A program made the translations under genes and the position numbers. From Gordonia alkanivorans NBRC 16433 (GTDB lineage: Bacteria > Actinomycetota > Actinomycetes > Mycobacteriales > Mycobacteriaceae): a stretch of 64,000 bases of DNA. The stretch is taken from positions 1 through 64,000 of the forward strand of contig NZ_BACI01000077.1 of assembly GCF_000225505.1 (NCBI RefSeq), read 5' to 3'. Below the pieces are notes generated by a model. The model searched no databases. It was not told the origin of the DNA and saw only the letters and a list, made by a program, of their open reading frames with translations. Of the stretch, positions 18,867 through 28,217 are shown one piece after another (position 1 is the stretch's first letter; every line of letters begins with the position of its first letter).

Positions 18867-18879
18867 TCGAACTGTTCGA
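18867..18879. promoter_or_regulatory. Two perfect LexA half-sites with 1-base spacing
   Basis: TCGAAC T GTTCGA holds both perfect half-sites of the SOS box, but one base apart instead of four. It lies midway between the LysM gene and lexA. Confidence 0.4.
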
Positions 18880-18897
18880 TTGTCGATCATCTGTTCG

Positions 18898-18913
18898 ATG
18901 AACTGATGTTCGA
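18898..18913. promoter_or_regulatory. LexA-box-like site, two mismatches
   Basis: ATGAAC TGAT GTTCGA matches the TCGAAC-N4-GTTCGA box at 10 of 12 positions with correct spacing. Confidence 0.5.
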
Positions 18914-18951
18914 TTTGTAGCACGGCACTCCGACACTTGTCTCGCAACACG

Positions 18952-18967
18952 TCGAACAAATGTTTGA
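18952..18967. promoter_or_regulatory. LexA box (SOS box) upstream of lexA
   Basis: TCGAAC AAAT GTTTGA matches the mycobacterial SOS box with correct N4 spacing and one deviation, 78 bases ahead of the lexA start. It is the likely autoregulatory operator and may also serve the divergent LysM gene. Confidence 0.8.
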
Positions 18968-19045
18968 TGCGGTCGGCATTCTCGGCTAGGGTCGTCGTCA
19001 GACAAGCGATCTACCAGCACGTTCGGAATCGAGAGGAACCCGATC

Positions 19046-19753
19046 ATGAGCGATGACGGCGGTAAGCGCACCGGAGCGCGGGGCGCCGACGAGCCCGTCG
19101 CCCCGGCAGACATGGCGGCGGCCGAGGCCTCGCTGACGCCGCGGCAGCGCGGAGTTCTCGAGGTGATCCGCAAATCCGTGCGCGAGCGCGGTTACCCGCC
19201 GAGCATCCGCGAGATCGGTGACGAGGTGGGTCTCACGTCGACCTCCTCCGTCGCCCACCAACTGCGGACGCTCGAACGCAAGGGCCTCCTCAAGCGCGAC
19301 GCGAATCGTCCGCGAGCGGTCAACATCGCACCGAGCGAGCCGCCGACGCCCACCTCACCGACCGGTGGTGCGCTACCCGAGCCCACCTTCGTGCCGGTGC
19401 TCGGCCGGATCGCCGCAGGCGGCCCGATCCTCGCGGAAGAAGCCGTCGAGGACGTCTTCCCGCTCCCCCGCGAGCTCGTCGGCGAGGGTTCGCTGTTCCT
19501 GCTGAAGGTCGTCGGTGAGTCGATGATCGACGCCGCGATCTGCGACGGCGACTGGGTGGTCGTCCGCCAGCAGAACGTGGCCGACAACGGCGACATCGTG
19601 GCCGCGATGATCGACGGCGAGGCCACGGTCAAGACCTTCAAACGCCAGAAGGGTCATGTCTGGCTGATGCCGCACAACGAGCTGTTCGACCCGATCCCGG
19701 GCGACGAGGCCGTGATCCTCGGCAAGGTCGTCACCGTGATGCGGCGTATCTGA
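19046..19753 (+). CDS. lexA: SOS regulator LexA
   Basis: The 235-residue repressor has an N-terminal winged helix at about 30-92 ([16 protein letters not shown]...[18 protein letters not shown]) and a C-terminal S24 autoprotease domain. The scissile bond is Ala124-Gly125 in RIAAGGPI, with catalytic Ser159 (GESM) and Lys196 (TVKTFK). Activated RecA filaments trigger self-cleavage, which derepresses the SOS regulon. AGAGGAAC precedes ATG 19046. A LexA box lies upstream. The last 23 bases overlap the convergent ptsI gene. Confidence 0.97.
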   Translation: MSDDGGKRTGARGADEPVAPADMAAAEASLTPRQRGVLEVIRKSVRERGYPPSIREIGDEVGLTSTSSVAHQLRTLERKGLLKRDANRPRAVNIAPSEPPTPTSPTGGALPEPTFVPVLGRIAAGGPILAEEAVEDVFPLPRELVGEGSLFLLKVVGESMIDAAICDGDWVVVRQQNVADNGDIVAAMIDGEATVKTFKRQKGHVWLMPHNELFDPIPGDEAVILGKVVTVMRRI

Positions 19754-21431
19754 CCTCTTCGTTCTCGAGAACCGCGGCGGCAGCCTCGCGCGCCGCAGCC
19801 GGATCGGTGGTGGCGAGCGCGGCTGTCGCCGCGTTTTCGCAGGTCGACCGTGAGACGCCGCCGAGGCGGGCACCGACCGCGGCGGCCGCCACCGGAGCAC
19901 TCGACAGCGAGGTGACACCCAACCCGACGAGCACACAGGCGAGGATCGGGTCCGCCGCGGCCTCGCCGCACACGCCCACCGGTTTCCCCTGATCCCGTCC
20001 GGCCCGCGCGACCGTCGCGATGAGGTGCAGGACCGCCGGCTGCCACGGATCGGTCAGCGATGCGAGATCGGCCGACATCCGGTCGGCGGCCATCGTGTAC
20101 TGCGTGAGGTCGTTGGTGCCGATCGAGACGAAGTCGACCTCGGCCAGGATCGCCGGCGCGAGGATCGCGGCGGCGGGGACCTCGATCATCACCCCGGCGA
20201 CCAGTCCGCGTTCCCGTACCTGAGCGGCGAAGGCGGCCGCCTCGGCCGGTGAGGCGATCATCGGCGCCATGACCCAGGGGCTCGTCTCGGAACCCTCCGC
20301 GGCGCGTGTGATCGCGTCGAGCTGATGGGCACGGATCTCGGGGTGTGCCAAGGCGATCCGGTCGCCGCGCACACCGAGCGCCGGGTTGGCCTCCTCGGGC
20401 TGGTGCACGAAGCGCAGCGGCTTGTCCGAGCCGGCGTCGAGCGTACGGATGACGACCCTGCGGCCGCCGAACGCGTCGAGCACCTCGCGATAGATGTCCG
20501 CCTGTTCCTCCACCGACGGCTCGTCGGCGCGTTCGAGGAAGGCCAGTTCGGTGCGGAACAGTCCGACGCCCTCCACCGGATGATCGGTGGCCGCACGGGC
20601 CGACGATCCGTCGGCGACGTTGGCCAGGATCGCCACCTCCACACCGTCGGCGGTGCGACCCGGGCCCGACCAGCCGGCGACCCGTGCGGCCTGACGCGTG
20701 TACTCGTCGACACGGGCCCGCGCGGCGGCGTTGTCGGGTTGCACGACGATCTCGCCTGTCGTGCCGTCCACGAGTATCACCGTGCCCGAGTCGATCCCGG
20801 CGAGACCGGGGACCGCGACGACACACGGGATGCCGAGCTGCCGGGCGATGATCGCGGTGTGGCTGGTGGGCCCGCCCAGGCGGGTGACCAGCGCGATGGT
20901 GGTGGCGGGATCGAGCCCCGCGGTGTCGGCGGGCGCGAGGTCGTCGGCGAGGAGGACCGAGGGCACGTCCGGCGTGGGCACGCCGGGCTCGGGGAGGCCC
21001 AGGAGTTCGGCGAGGACGCGGTCGCGGACGTCGTTGAGATCGGTGACGCGCTCGGCCATGAGCCCACCGAGCTTGGTGAACACGGCGGCGAACTGTTCAG
21101 TGGCGGCGACGGCGGCCGACGGCGCCGAGGCGCCCTTGGCGATCAGACCCGAGGCGGCACCGATCCAGCCGCGGTCCTCCGCGAGTCCGGCCGTTGCGGT
21201 GAGCACCTCGGCGGCGACGCCGGTGTTCTGCGATGCACGCTCACGTAGGCGCGCGGCGACCGCGGCCGCCGCGGCGGTGAACCGTTCGGCCTCGTCGGCG
21301 CGACGGTCCTCGGCGATCTCGACGCCTGCGCCCAGTGCCTCTGCGGAGTGGTCGGGTCGGCGTCCCGGCCAGAGTGCGGGCCCGAGAGCCACACCACCGA
21401 CAACCGGCGTCCCCGTCAGAATCTGCGTCAT
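19731..21431 (-). CDS. ptsI: PTS phosphoenolpyruvate-protein phosphotransferase, Enzyme I
   Basis: ATG 21431 gives 566 residues. The swivelling phosphohistidine site is [10 protein letters not shown] (His191). The C-terminal barrel contains [12 protein letters not shown], the [10 protein letters not shown] substrate motif, and the Cys of [10 protein letters not shown]. Enzyme I passes phosphate from phosphoenolpyruvate to HPr, starting the chain to fructose. It is divergent from fruR, and together with fruK, fruA and ptsH it forms a self-sufficient fructose PTS. Its 3' end overlaps lexA. The 30 codons open upstream of this Met cross the AT-rich operator region and are unlikely to be translated. 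Confidence 0.95.
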   Translation of the reverse strand: MTQILTGTPVVGGVALGPALWPGRRPDHSAEALGAGVEIAEDRRADEAERFTAAAAAVAARLRERASQNTGVAAEVLTATAGLAEDRGWIGAASGLIAKGASAPSAAVAATEQFAAVFTKLGGLMAERVTDLNDVRDRVLAELLGLPEPGVPTPDVPSVLLADDLAPADTAGLDPATTIALVTRLGGPTSHTAIIARQLGIPCVVAVPGLAGIDSGTVILVDGTTGEIVVQPDNAAARARVDEYTRQAARVAGWSGPGRTADGVEVAILANVADGSSARAATDHPVEGVGLFRTELAFLERADEPSVEEQADIYREVLDAFGGRRVVIRTLDAGSDKPLRFVHQPEEANPALGVRGDRIALAHPEIRAHQLDAITRAAEGSETSPWVMAPMIASPAEAAAFAAQVRERGLVAGVMIEVPAAAILAPAILAEVDFVSIGTNDLTQYTMAADRMSADLASLTDPWQPAVLHLIATVARAGRDQGKPVGVCGEAAADPILACVLVGLGVTSLSSAPVAAAAVGARLGGVSRSTCENAATAALATTDPAAAREAAAAVLENEEVRYAASR

Positions 21432-21462
21432 GTGACCACGGTTACAAATTCTTCTTGACTTG

Positions 21463-21484
21463 TCAACATAAACAGGCGTAAACA
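21463..21484. promoter_or_regulatory. Direct repeats in the ptsI-fruR intergenic region (probable FruR/SugR-type operator)
   Basis: TAAACA occurs at 21469-21474 and 21479-21484, ten bases apart (one helical turn), with the related TCAACA at 21463-21468. The A/T-rich composition contrasts with the surroundings. DeoR-family sugar regulators commonly bind such repeats; which one acts here is inference. Confidence 0.5.
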
Positions 21485-21567
21485 CAATTACTACAACACG
21501 CAAAGCCACATGTTCCCACATTGGACGGCCCGATCAGCGCCACGGGAACGATCAGAACGGAGCCGGT

Positions 21568-22338
21568 GTGTACGCCGAGGAGAGACAGCAGGCCATCGCC
21601 GAGGAGGTACGCGTCGCAGGACGCGCCTCGGTCGCCGAGCTCGCCGCGAAGTTCGACGTGACCAGTGAGACGGTCCGCCGCGACCTCGCGGTGCTCGAAC
21701 GTGCCGGGCACCTGCAGCGAGTCCACGGCGGTGCCGTCCGCCCCGAGGTCCTGCGCGTGATCGGTGAACTCGGCATCGACGAGCGCGAGACGGAACAGAC
21801 CGAGGAGAAGGCCGCGATCGGCCGTGCCGCGCTTCGTTTCCTCCCGCCCGACGGCGGATCGGTGCTCTTCGACGCCGGCACCACCACCTTCCGGGCCGCC
21901 GAGGCCATGCCGCGCGACCGCGATCTCACACTGATCACCAACAGCCTCCCGATCGCCGGGCTGCTCGCCGGACGCCATGCCGACGGTCTCCACTCCCTCG
22001 GCGGTCGCGTCCGCGGACTCACGCAGGCGACGGTCGGCGCCGAAACGGTCGCCGCGCTCGGCCGACTCCGCGTGACGACCGCGTTCATCGGCACCAACGG
22101 CCTGAGCGAGGCGCACGGTCTGTCCACCCCCGATCCCGACGAGGCGGCGGTGAAGGCGGCGATGGTCGCCGCAGCCCGCCGCGTCGTCGTCCTCGCCGAC
22201 AGTTCGAAGATGGAGCGCGAGGAGCTGTCCGGTTTCGCCGGCATCGACGACATCGACGTTCTCATCACCGATTCCGGCGTCGATCCGCAGTTCTCGGCCG
22301 CACTGTCCGCCCGCGGCGTCGAGGTCGTGATCGCGTGA
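21568..22338 (+). CDS. fruR: DeoR-family transcriptional regulator of the fructose PTS
   Basis: GTG 21568 starts a 256-residue protein with a DeoR winged helix (about 5-60: RQQAIAEEVRVAGRASVAELAAKFDVTSETVRRDL) and a sugar-phosphate-sensing domain (GSVLFDAGTTT, LITNSLPIA, STPDPDEAAVKAAM, VLADSSKM). Actinobacterial FruR proteins respond to fructose phosphates and repress fruK, fruA and ptsI. Its stop overlaps the GTG start of fruK by four bases (GTGA), indicating translational coupling. Confidence 0.9.
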   Translation: MYAEERQQAIAEEVRVAGRASVAELAAKFDVTSETVRRDLAVLERAGHLQRVHGGAVRPEVLRVIGELGIDERETEQTEEKAAIGRAALRFLPPDGGSVLFDAGTTTFRAAEAMPRDRDLTLITNSLPIAGLLAGRHADGLHSLGGRVRGLTQATVGAETVAALGRLRVTTAFIGTNGLSEAHGLSTPDPDEAAVKAAMVAAARRVVVLADSSKMEREELSGFAGIDDIDVLITDSGVDPQFSAALSARGVEVVIA

Positions 22339-23294
22339 TCCTCACCGTCTCCGCCAATCCCAGCGTCGACCGCACCCTCGAACTCGCCACCCCGCTGCGA
22401 CGCGGCGAGGTCCAGCGGGCCGGCGTCGTCCGCGCCGAACCGGGCGGCAAGGGCGTCAACGTCGCCCGCACCGTCGCCGCCGCCGGTCTCTCGACACGGG
22501 CCCTGCTGCCCGCTCGCACCGGCGACCCCCTGCTCGCCGCGCTCGACGACCTCGGACTCCCCTACGACGCCGTCCCCGTCGACGGCGAGGTCCGTTCCAA
22601 CGTCACCATCGCCGAATCCGACGGCACCACCACGAAGATCAACGCCCCGGGCGTGACCCTGACAGCAGCTCAGCTCGAGTCGCTGTCCACTCTGATCCGC
22701 ACCCACGCGAACGGCGCGGAGTGGGTCACGCTGTGTGGATCACTTCCACCCGGCGTGCCGGAGGACTGGTACCGGACGGTCGCCGACGCGCTGGTCACCG
22801 CCGGATGCCGCGTGGCCGTGGACACCTCGGGAGCACCGTTGCGCGCAGCCGCGGCAGGACGTGTCGACCTGATCAAACCCAACGAGGACGAACTCGCCGA
22901 ACTCACCGGCGCCGATGCCGCCGAGCTCCGTGATTCCCTGTCGCGCAACGATCTCCGGCCGGTCGTGACCGCCTCGCAGGCCCTTGTCGAGCAGATCGGC
23001 GGCAGCGTCCTGGCGACGCTGGGGGCGCGGGGCGCCGTCCTCGTCACCGCTGCGGGCACTTGGTGCGCGACCCCACCGCCGATCGTCCCGCGCAGCACCG
23101 TCGGCGCGGGCGACTCGTCCCTGGCCGGCTTCCTCATCGCCCAGACGCGCGGTGCGTCGGCTCCGGAATGTCTCCGCTCCGCCGTCGCCTACGGTTCGGC
23201 GGCCGCCGCGCTCGCCGGCACCGCCTCCCCCACTCCCGATCATCTCGACCTGTCCGGGGTCACGATCACGGAACTCTCCGGGGCCGGCCGATGA
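22335..23294 (+). CDS. fruK: 1-phosphofructokinase FruK (PfkB family)
   Basis: The 319-residue protein has PfkB signatures: the N-terminal GGKGVNVAR sugar-binding motif and the C-terminal STVGAGDSSLAGF anion hole with catalytic Asp. It phosphorylates fructose 1-phosphate made by FruA to fructose 1,6-bisphosphate, feeding glycolysis. GTG 22335 overlaps the fruR stop. fruA starts 67 bases downstream. Operon context favours fructose 1-phosphate over tagatose 6-phosphate as substrate. Confidence 0.93.
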   Translation: MILTVSANPSVDRTLELATPLRRGEVQRAGVVRAEPGGKGVNVARTVAAAGLSTRALLPARTGDPLLAALDDLGLPYDAVPVDGEVRSNVTIAESDGTTTKINAPGVTLTAAQLESLSTLIRTHANGAEWVTLCGSLPPGVPEDWYRTVADALVTAGCRVAVDTSGAPLRAAAAGRVDLIKPNEDELAELTGADAAELRDSLSRNDLRPVVTASQALVEQIGGSVLATLGARGAVLVTAAGTWCATPPPIVPRSTVGAGDSSLAGFLIAQTRGASAPECLRSAVAYGSAAAALAGTASPTPDHLDLSGVTITELSGAGR

Positions 23295-23361
23295 GATGAA
23301 GCCGATCCCGCGCCCACAGGACCCCCACAAACCCCCGACCCACATTGCCGAAGGACATCCC

Positions 23362-25425
23362 ATGACCGAGCAGATCATCACCGCGCAGACGGTGAGTCTC
23401 GACGTCGACGCCGGCGCCGACCCCGCCGCCGTCATCACCACTCTCGCCGATGCTCTGGCCGCGGCCGGACGGACCACCGATCCCGCCGACCTGGCCCGGG
23501 CGGCACTCGAGCGAGAGGCCAAGTCCGCCACCGGACTACCCGGTGGCATCGCGATCCCGCACGCCCGCACCGCATCGGTGACGTCGGCGAGCCTCGCCAT
23601 GGCGCGCCTGTCCCGCAAGGTCGACTTCGGCGCACCCGACGGTCCGGCGGATCTCGTCTTCCTCATCGCCGCCCCCGAGGGCGGTGCGGCCGCGCACATG
23701 AAACTGCTGAGTTCCCTGGCGCGCTCGCTCGTCCGCCCCGACTTCGTGGCGAGCCTCCGCGAGGCCGAGACCGACGACCGCGTCATCGAACTGGTCACCG
23801 CGGCCATCGATCCCGACGCCGGGAAGGCCGCCACTCCCCCGGCAGCCCCGGCGGCGAGGGAGACCCCGGCCGCCACCGAGAAGCGCAGCGAGACGGTCTC
23901 CGAGAACCGGCCGCGCATCCTCGCGATCACCGCCTGCCCCACCGGGATCGCGCACACCTACATGGCCGCGGACGCACTGAAGTACGCTGCCGAACGGGCC
24001 GGGGTCGACTTCGCGGTGGAGACGCAGGGCTCCTCGGCCACCACACCGTTCGATCCCGAGGTCATCGCGTCCGCCGACGCCGTCATCTTCGCCACCGACA
24101 TCGGGGTCAAGGGCAAGGGCCGCTTCCACGGCAAGCCGGTGATCGCCTCGGGCGTCAAGCGCGCCATCAACGAACCCGACACGATGATCGCCGAAGCCGT
24201 TGCGGCCGGACGGAATCCGGATGCGGCTCGCGTGACCGACGACGGCGGCACCGAGTCCGCCGAGGCGGGTTCATCCGGCGTCGGACTGGCCGGGCGCACC
24301 CGTCAGGCACTCATGACCGGTGTCAGCTACATGATCCCGTTCGTCGCGGCGGGCGGTCTGCTCATCGCGCTGGGCTTCCTGCTCGCGGGCTACGAGATCG
24401 CCAACAGTACGCTCGATGCCGGCGGTTCCCTCAACGACGCCGCCTTCATCGCCCTGAACAACAGCCTCTGGGATCTCCCCTCCGGGGGTCTCCTCCAGTA
24501 CCTCGGCGCGGTCAGTTTCGCGATCGGGTCGGGGGTGATGGGACTCGCCGTCCCGGTCCTGGCCGGGTACATCTCCTTTGCGATCGCCGATCGTCCCGGC
24601 ATCGCACCCGGTTTCGTCGCGGGCATCGTGTCCCTCGCAGTCGGCGCGAGCTTCATCGGCGCACTCATCGGCGGCCTCATCGCCGGTGCCGCGTGCCTGT
24701 GGATCTCGCGACTCCCCGTGCCGCAGTGGGCCCGTGGACTGATGCCGGTCGTGGTCATCCCGTTGTTCGGCAGCCTGATCGTCGGCGGTCTGCTCTACCT
24801 GGTTCTCGGCAAGCCGCTCGCCTGGCTGACCGAGCAGATGAACTCCGGACTCGAGAGCATGTCCGGCGGATCGGCCGTCGTCCTGGGCATCGTGCTCGGT
24901 CTGATGATGTGCTTCGACCTCGGCGGCCCGGTCAACAAGACCGCCTACCTGTTCGCCACCGCCGGTATCGCCGATGCCGCGACCGCCGGTCCCGCACAGT
25001 TCCAGATCATGGCCGCCGTCATGTGTGCCGGCATGGTCCCGCCGCTCGCCCTGGCGCTCGCAACGGTGTTGCGTCCCGGCCTGTTCACCGAACCCGAACG
25101 CGAGAACGGCAAGGCCGCATGGCTTCTCGGGGCGTCGTTCATCTCCGAGGGCGCCATCCCGTTCGCCGCGGCCGACCCGTTCCGAGTCATCCCGTCGATG
25201 ATGGCCGGCGGCGCCCTTTCCGGCGCACTGATCATGGCATTCGGTGTCGAGCTCCGCGCCCCGCACGGCGGCATCTTCGTCTTCTTCGCCATGAACAGCT
25301 GGGTGCTGTTCCTCGTGGCCCTGCTCGCCGGCACCGTCCTGAGCGCGGTCGTGGTGATCGCGGCGAAGCAGTTCGGCCGGACCCGCGAGATCGCCGCGGC
25401 CGATCTCGAGGCCGTGGCAGCCTGA
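23362..25425 (+). CDS. fruA: Fructose-specific PTS permease FruA (EIIABC fused)
   Basis: A single 687-residue polypeptide contains EIIA (about 5-150, phosphorylated His67 in IPHAR), EIIB (about 183-290, phosphorylated Cys192 in ITACPTGIAHTY) and the membrane channel EIIC (about 310-680, with DLGGPVNKTAY and SEGAIPFAAADP). Domains A and B are joined by an Ala/Pro linker. It imports fructose and phosphorylates it to fructose 1-phosphate. ATG 23362 follows AAGGAC at good spacing; ATG 23296 would add 22 residues of non-homologous sequence. Confidence 0.93.
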   Translation: MTEQIITAQTVSLDVDAGADPAAVITTLADALAAAGRTTDPADLARAALEREAKSATGLPGGIAIPHARTASVTSASLAMARLSRKVDFGAPDGPADLVFLIAAPEGGAAAHMKLLSSLARSLVRPDFVASLREAETDDRVIELVTAAIDPDAGKAATPPAAPAARETPAATEKRSETVSENRPRILAITACPTGIAHTYMAADALKYAAERAGVDFAVETQGSSATTPFDPEVIASADAVIFATDIGVKGKGRFHGKPVIASGVKRAINEPDTMIAEAVAAGRNPDAARVTDDGGTESAEAGSSGVGLAGRTRQALMTGVSYMIPFVAAGGLLIALGFLLAGYEIANSTLDAGGSLNDAAFIALNNSLWDLPSGGLLQYLGAVSFAIGSGVMGLAVPVLAGYISFAIADRPGIAPGFVAGIVSLAVGASFIGALIGGLIAGAACLWISRLPVPQWARGLMPVVVIPLFGSLIVGGLLYLVLGKPLAWLTEQMNSGLESMSGGSAVVLGIVLGLMMCFDLGGPVNKTAYLFATAGIADAATAGPAQFQIMAAVMCAGMVPPLALALATVLRPGLFTEPERENGKAAWLLGASFISEGAIPFAAADPFRVIPSMMAGGALSGALIMAFGVELRAPHGGIFVFFAMNSWVLFLVALLAGTVLSAVVVIAAKQFGRTREIAAADLEAVAA

Positions 25426-25502
25426 AGTCCAGACCCCGACGCGCGACCACATCGCCACGCACAACCACCAACCGACAAGCAATCGCCAACACAGGAGGCA
25501 CC

Positions 25503-25763
25503 ATGCCCAGCACCACCGTCACCGTCGGATCGGCAGTCGGCCTGCACGCCCGGCCGGCCACGATCATCGCCGAGGCCGTCGCCGACACCGGCAGCACCGT
25601 GACCCTCGGACTCGAGGGCGGCGACCCGGTCGACGCCGGTTCCGCGCTGATGATCATGACGCTCGGCGCCGAGAAGGGCACCCGGGTCGTGGTGACCGCC
25701 GAGGACCAGGCGGCGCTCGACAAGATCGTCACCCTCGTCGAAACCGACCTGGATGCCGACTGA
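25503..25763 (+). CDS. ptsH: PTS phosphocarrier protein HPr
   Basis: The 86-residue protein has the phosphorylated His15 in GLHARPA. The later regulatory-serine region (GSALMIMTLGAEKG) aligns with HPr, but firmicute-type Ser46 kinase control is not expected in this group. AGGAGG precedes ATG 25503 by four bases. It lies 77 bases after fruA as the last gene of the fruR-fruK-fruA-ptsH operon, and it carries phosphate from Enzyme I to FruA. Its stop is three bases from the convergent hflX stop. Confidence 0.95.
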   Translation: MPSTTVTVGSAVGLHARPATIIAEAVADTGSTVTLGLEGGDPVDAGSALMIMTLGAEKGTRVVVTAEDQAALDKIVTLVETDLDAD

Positions 25764-25766
25764 CAG

Positions 25767-27224
25767 CTAGACCTCGAGGTCCGCGATCTCGCCCGCGAAA
25801 GCGGCCGGGACGCGGACCTTCATGGTGGTACCCGACTCGGTGTGCTCGGAGGTGAGGACCTCGCCCTCGCTGTGGATCCGGGAGACGATGTCGCCGCGGG
25901 AGAACGGCACCTCGATGGTGAGCTCGACGTCTTCGCGGCCCACGAACTCGCGGACCCGGTCGAACAGTTCGGGCAGTCCCTCGCCGGTGCGTGCCGAGAC
26001 GAACACCGCGTCGGCGCCGACCGCGCCGCGCAGCTCGGTGAGCCGGTTACCGTCGATCGCGTCGATCTTGTTGATCACCAGCAGTTCCGGCGGCGCCTCC
26101 GCCTTCTCCTCGGCGACGACCTCGCTGATGACCTGACGTACCGCCGAGATCTGTTCCATCGGGAACGGATCCGATCCGTCGACCACGTGCAGGAGCAGAT
26201 CGGCGTCGACGACCTCCTCCAGCGTCGACCGGAACGCCTCGACGAGCTGGGTCGGCAGGTGGCGGACGAAACCGACCGTGTCGGTGAAGACCACGGCCCG
26301 CCCGTCGTCGAGGGTGGCCCGGCGCGTCGTCGGGTCGAGGGTCGCGAACAGCGCGTCCTGGACGAGCACACCGGCGCCGGTCATCGCGTTGACCAGGCTC
26401 GACTTGCCGGCGTTGGTGTAGCCGGCGACGGTGATCGACGGGATGGCCGAACGGTTGCGCGCCGCACGCTTGGTGGTGCGCGCCTTCTTCATGTCGCGGA
26501 TCTCGCGGCGCAGCTTGGCCATCCGCTCACGGATGCGCCGGCGGTCGGTCTCGATCTTGGTCTCACCGGGCCCACGCAGACCCACACCGCCGTTGCTGCC
26601 GGCACGGCCACCGGCCTGCCGGGACATCGACTCACCCCAACCACGCAGGCGCGGGAGCATGTATTCCATCTGCGCCAGCGAGACCTGCGCCTTGCCCTCT
26701 CGGGACGTGGCGTGCTGGGCGAAGATGTCGAGGATCAGGGCGGTCCGGTCGATGACCTTGACCTTGACGACCTTCTCCAGCGCGGTCAGCTGGGCGGGCG
26801 TGAGCTCACCGTCGCAGATGACGGTGTCGGCCCCGGTCGCCAGGACGATCTCGCGGAGTTCCTCGGCCTTGCCGCTACCGATGTAGGTCGCCGAGTCCGG
26901 CTTCGAACGGCGCTGTATCAACGCGTCGAGCACCTGCGAACCGGCGGTCTCCGCCAGGGCGGCGAGCTCGGCCATGTTGGCCTCGGCCGACGCGGCGCTG
27001 CCCTCGGTCCAGACACCGACGAGGACCACCTTCTCGAGGCGGAGCTGCCGGTACTCGACCTCGGTGACGTCGGTGAGTTCGGTGGAGAGCCCGGCGACGC
27101 GCTGGAGTGACGCACGCTCGGAGAGTTGGAGTTCGCCGACGGTCGGATCGTCGTCGCGGTGGGGGTCACCGGGGCGATCGTCGAGGTCCGCGTCGGACAG
27201 GATCTGTGCTGATGATTCGGTCAT
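25767..27224 (-). CDS. hflX: Ribosome-associated GTPase HflX
   Basis: The 485-residue protein has the HflX N-terminal domain (SKPDSATYIGSGKAEEL...DGELTPAQ), a helical linker, and a GTPase domain with G1 GYTNAGKSS, G3 DTVGF and G4 NKID. HflX binds the 50S subunit and splits stalled or stress-arrested ribosomes; in mycobacteria it is linked to macrolide tolerance and hypoxia. The N-terminal 45 residues are acidic and poorly conserved. It is transcribed with dapF and miaA on the minus strand. Confidence 0.95.
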   Translation of the reverse strand: MTESSAQILSDADLDDRPGDPHRDDDPTVGELQLSERASLQRVAGLSTELTDVTEVEYRQLRLEKVVLVGVWTEGSAASAEANMAELAALAETAGSQVLDALIQRRSKPDSATYIGSGKAEELREIVLATGADTVICDGELTPAQLTALEKVVKVKVIDRTALILDIFAQHATSREGKAQVSLAQMEYMLPRLRGWGESMSRQAGGRAGSNGGVGLRGPGETKIETDRRRIRERMAKLRREIRDMKKARTTKRAARNRSAIPSITVAGYTNAGKSSLVNAMTGAGVLVQDALFATLDPTTRRATLDDGRAVVFTDTVGFVRHLPTQLVEAFRSTLEEVVDADLLLHVVDGSDPFPMEQISAVRQVISEVVAEEKAEAPPELLVINKIDAIDGNRLTELRGAVGADAVFVSARTGEGLPELFDRVREFVGREDVELTIEVPFSRGDIVSRIHSEGEVLTSEHTESGTTMKVRVPAAFAGEIADLEV

Positions 27225-27275
27225 ACGGGATCCATGGTCTCACGCCCCGCCCCCGCCGAGCACGTGATTATCGGC

Positions 27276-28178
27276 TCAGCGGTCCCAGCCCGGTCGCAGG
27301 ACGCCGTCGGCGACCAGCATCGACGGGCCACGCAGGGTCGAGCCGTCGGTCCGGATCGTCACGGTGACCTCGCCGCCCGGGATGCCGATGCGCAGCTCGC
27401 CGGTGTCCTGGCCGCGCGCGTCGAGGGCGGCGCGCGTGGCCGCGACCAGGCCCGTTCCGCAGCTACGCGTCTCTCCGACGCCGCGTTCGAAGACCCGCAT
27501 CCGCGCGTACAGACGTCCGTCGACGTCCTCGACCGGCGGGGTGAGCAGCTCGACGTTGGCCCCGTTCGGGAAGTCGTCGGCCTCGATGACCACGCCGGCG
27601 GTGAAGTCGACAGCCGCGAGGCCGTCGGCGGTGAGGTCGGCGACCACGCACGCCAGGTGCGGGTTCCCGACGTCGACCTTGACACCCGGATAGATGTCGT
27701 CGCCGATGCGCACGACCGAGGTGCCGTCGAGGCGGGCGACACCCATCTCCACGGTGACCTCGGCGTGCACGTCGTCGAAGGAGTGGATGGTCACGGGCCG
27801 GGCTCCGGCACGCGAGCCCACGGTGAAGGTGTCGGTGTCGGTGAGTCCGGTCGCGCGGACGAAGTGGGCGAAGACCCGGACGCCGTTGCCGCACATCTCG
27901 GCGATCGAGCCGTCGCCGTTGCGGTAGTCCATGAACCAGTCGTCGGCCGCGACGCCGTCCGGCAGTGCGTCGAGGACGCCGCGTTCGACGAGCGCACCCG
28001 TGCGCGCCACGCGCAGCAGACCGTCGGCACCGATGCCCCGCTGCCGGTCGCACAGTGCCGCGACCATCTCGGCGTCGAGCGACAGCTCGGCGGCCGGATC
28101 GGCGAGCACGACGAAGTCGTTCTGGGTGCCGTGGCCCTTGACGAAGCGCAGACCCGTCTGATGAGAACTCACGCGCAC
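27276..28178 (-). CDS. dapF: Diaminopimelate epimerase DapF
   Basis: The enzyme converts LL- to meso-diaminopimelate for lysine and peptidoglycan. The two catalytic cysteines lie in EMCGNGVR and RSCGTGL, with substrate loops GHGTQNDF and VGNPHL. Up to 300 residues are encoded from GTG 28178; GTG 28172 is an equally plausible start, as neither has a strong ribosome binding site. The family core begins at [10 protein letters not shown]. It sits between hflX and miaA as in mycobacteria. dapA and dapB are elsewhere in this window. Confidence 0.94.
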   Translation of the reverse strand: MRVSSHQTGLRFVKGHGTQNDFVVLADPAAELSLDAEMVAALCDRQRGIGADGLLRVARTGALVERGVLDALPDGVAADDWFMDYRNGDGSIAEMCGNGVRVFAHFVRATGLTDTDTFTVGSRAGARPVTIHSFDDVHAEVTVEMGVARLDGTSVVRIGDDIYPGVKVDVGNPHLACVVADLTADGLAAVDFTAGVVIEADDFPNGANVELLTPPVEDVDGRLYARMRVFERGVGETRSCGTGLVAATRAALDARGQDTGELRIGIPGGEVTVTIRTDGSTLRGPSMLVADGVLRPGWDR

Positions 28179-28217
28179 CAGACTACTTCTCGCGCAGAGC
28201 GTCAGGCGCCGGTGACC

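Noticed and set aside
25770-25781. GACCTCGAGGTC as a terminator between ptsH and hflX
   Set aside because: It is a loop-less palindrome inside the hflX 3' coding region and cannot form a normal hairpin.
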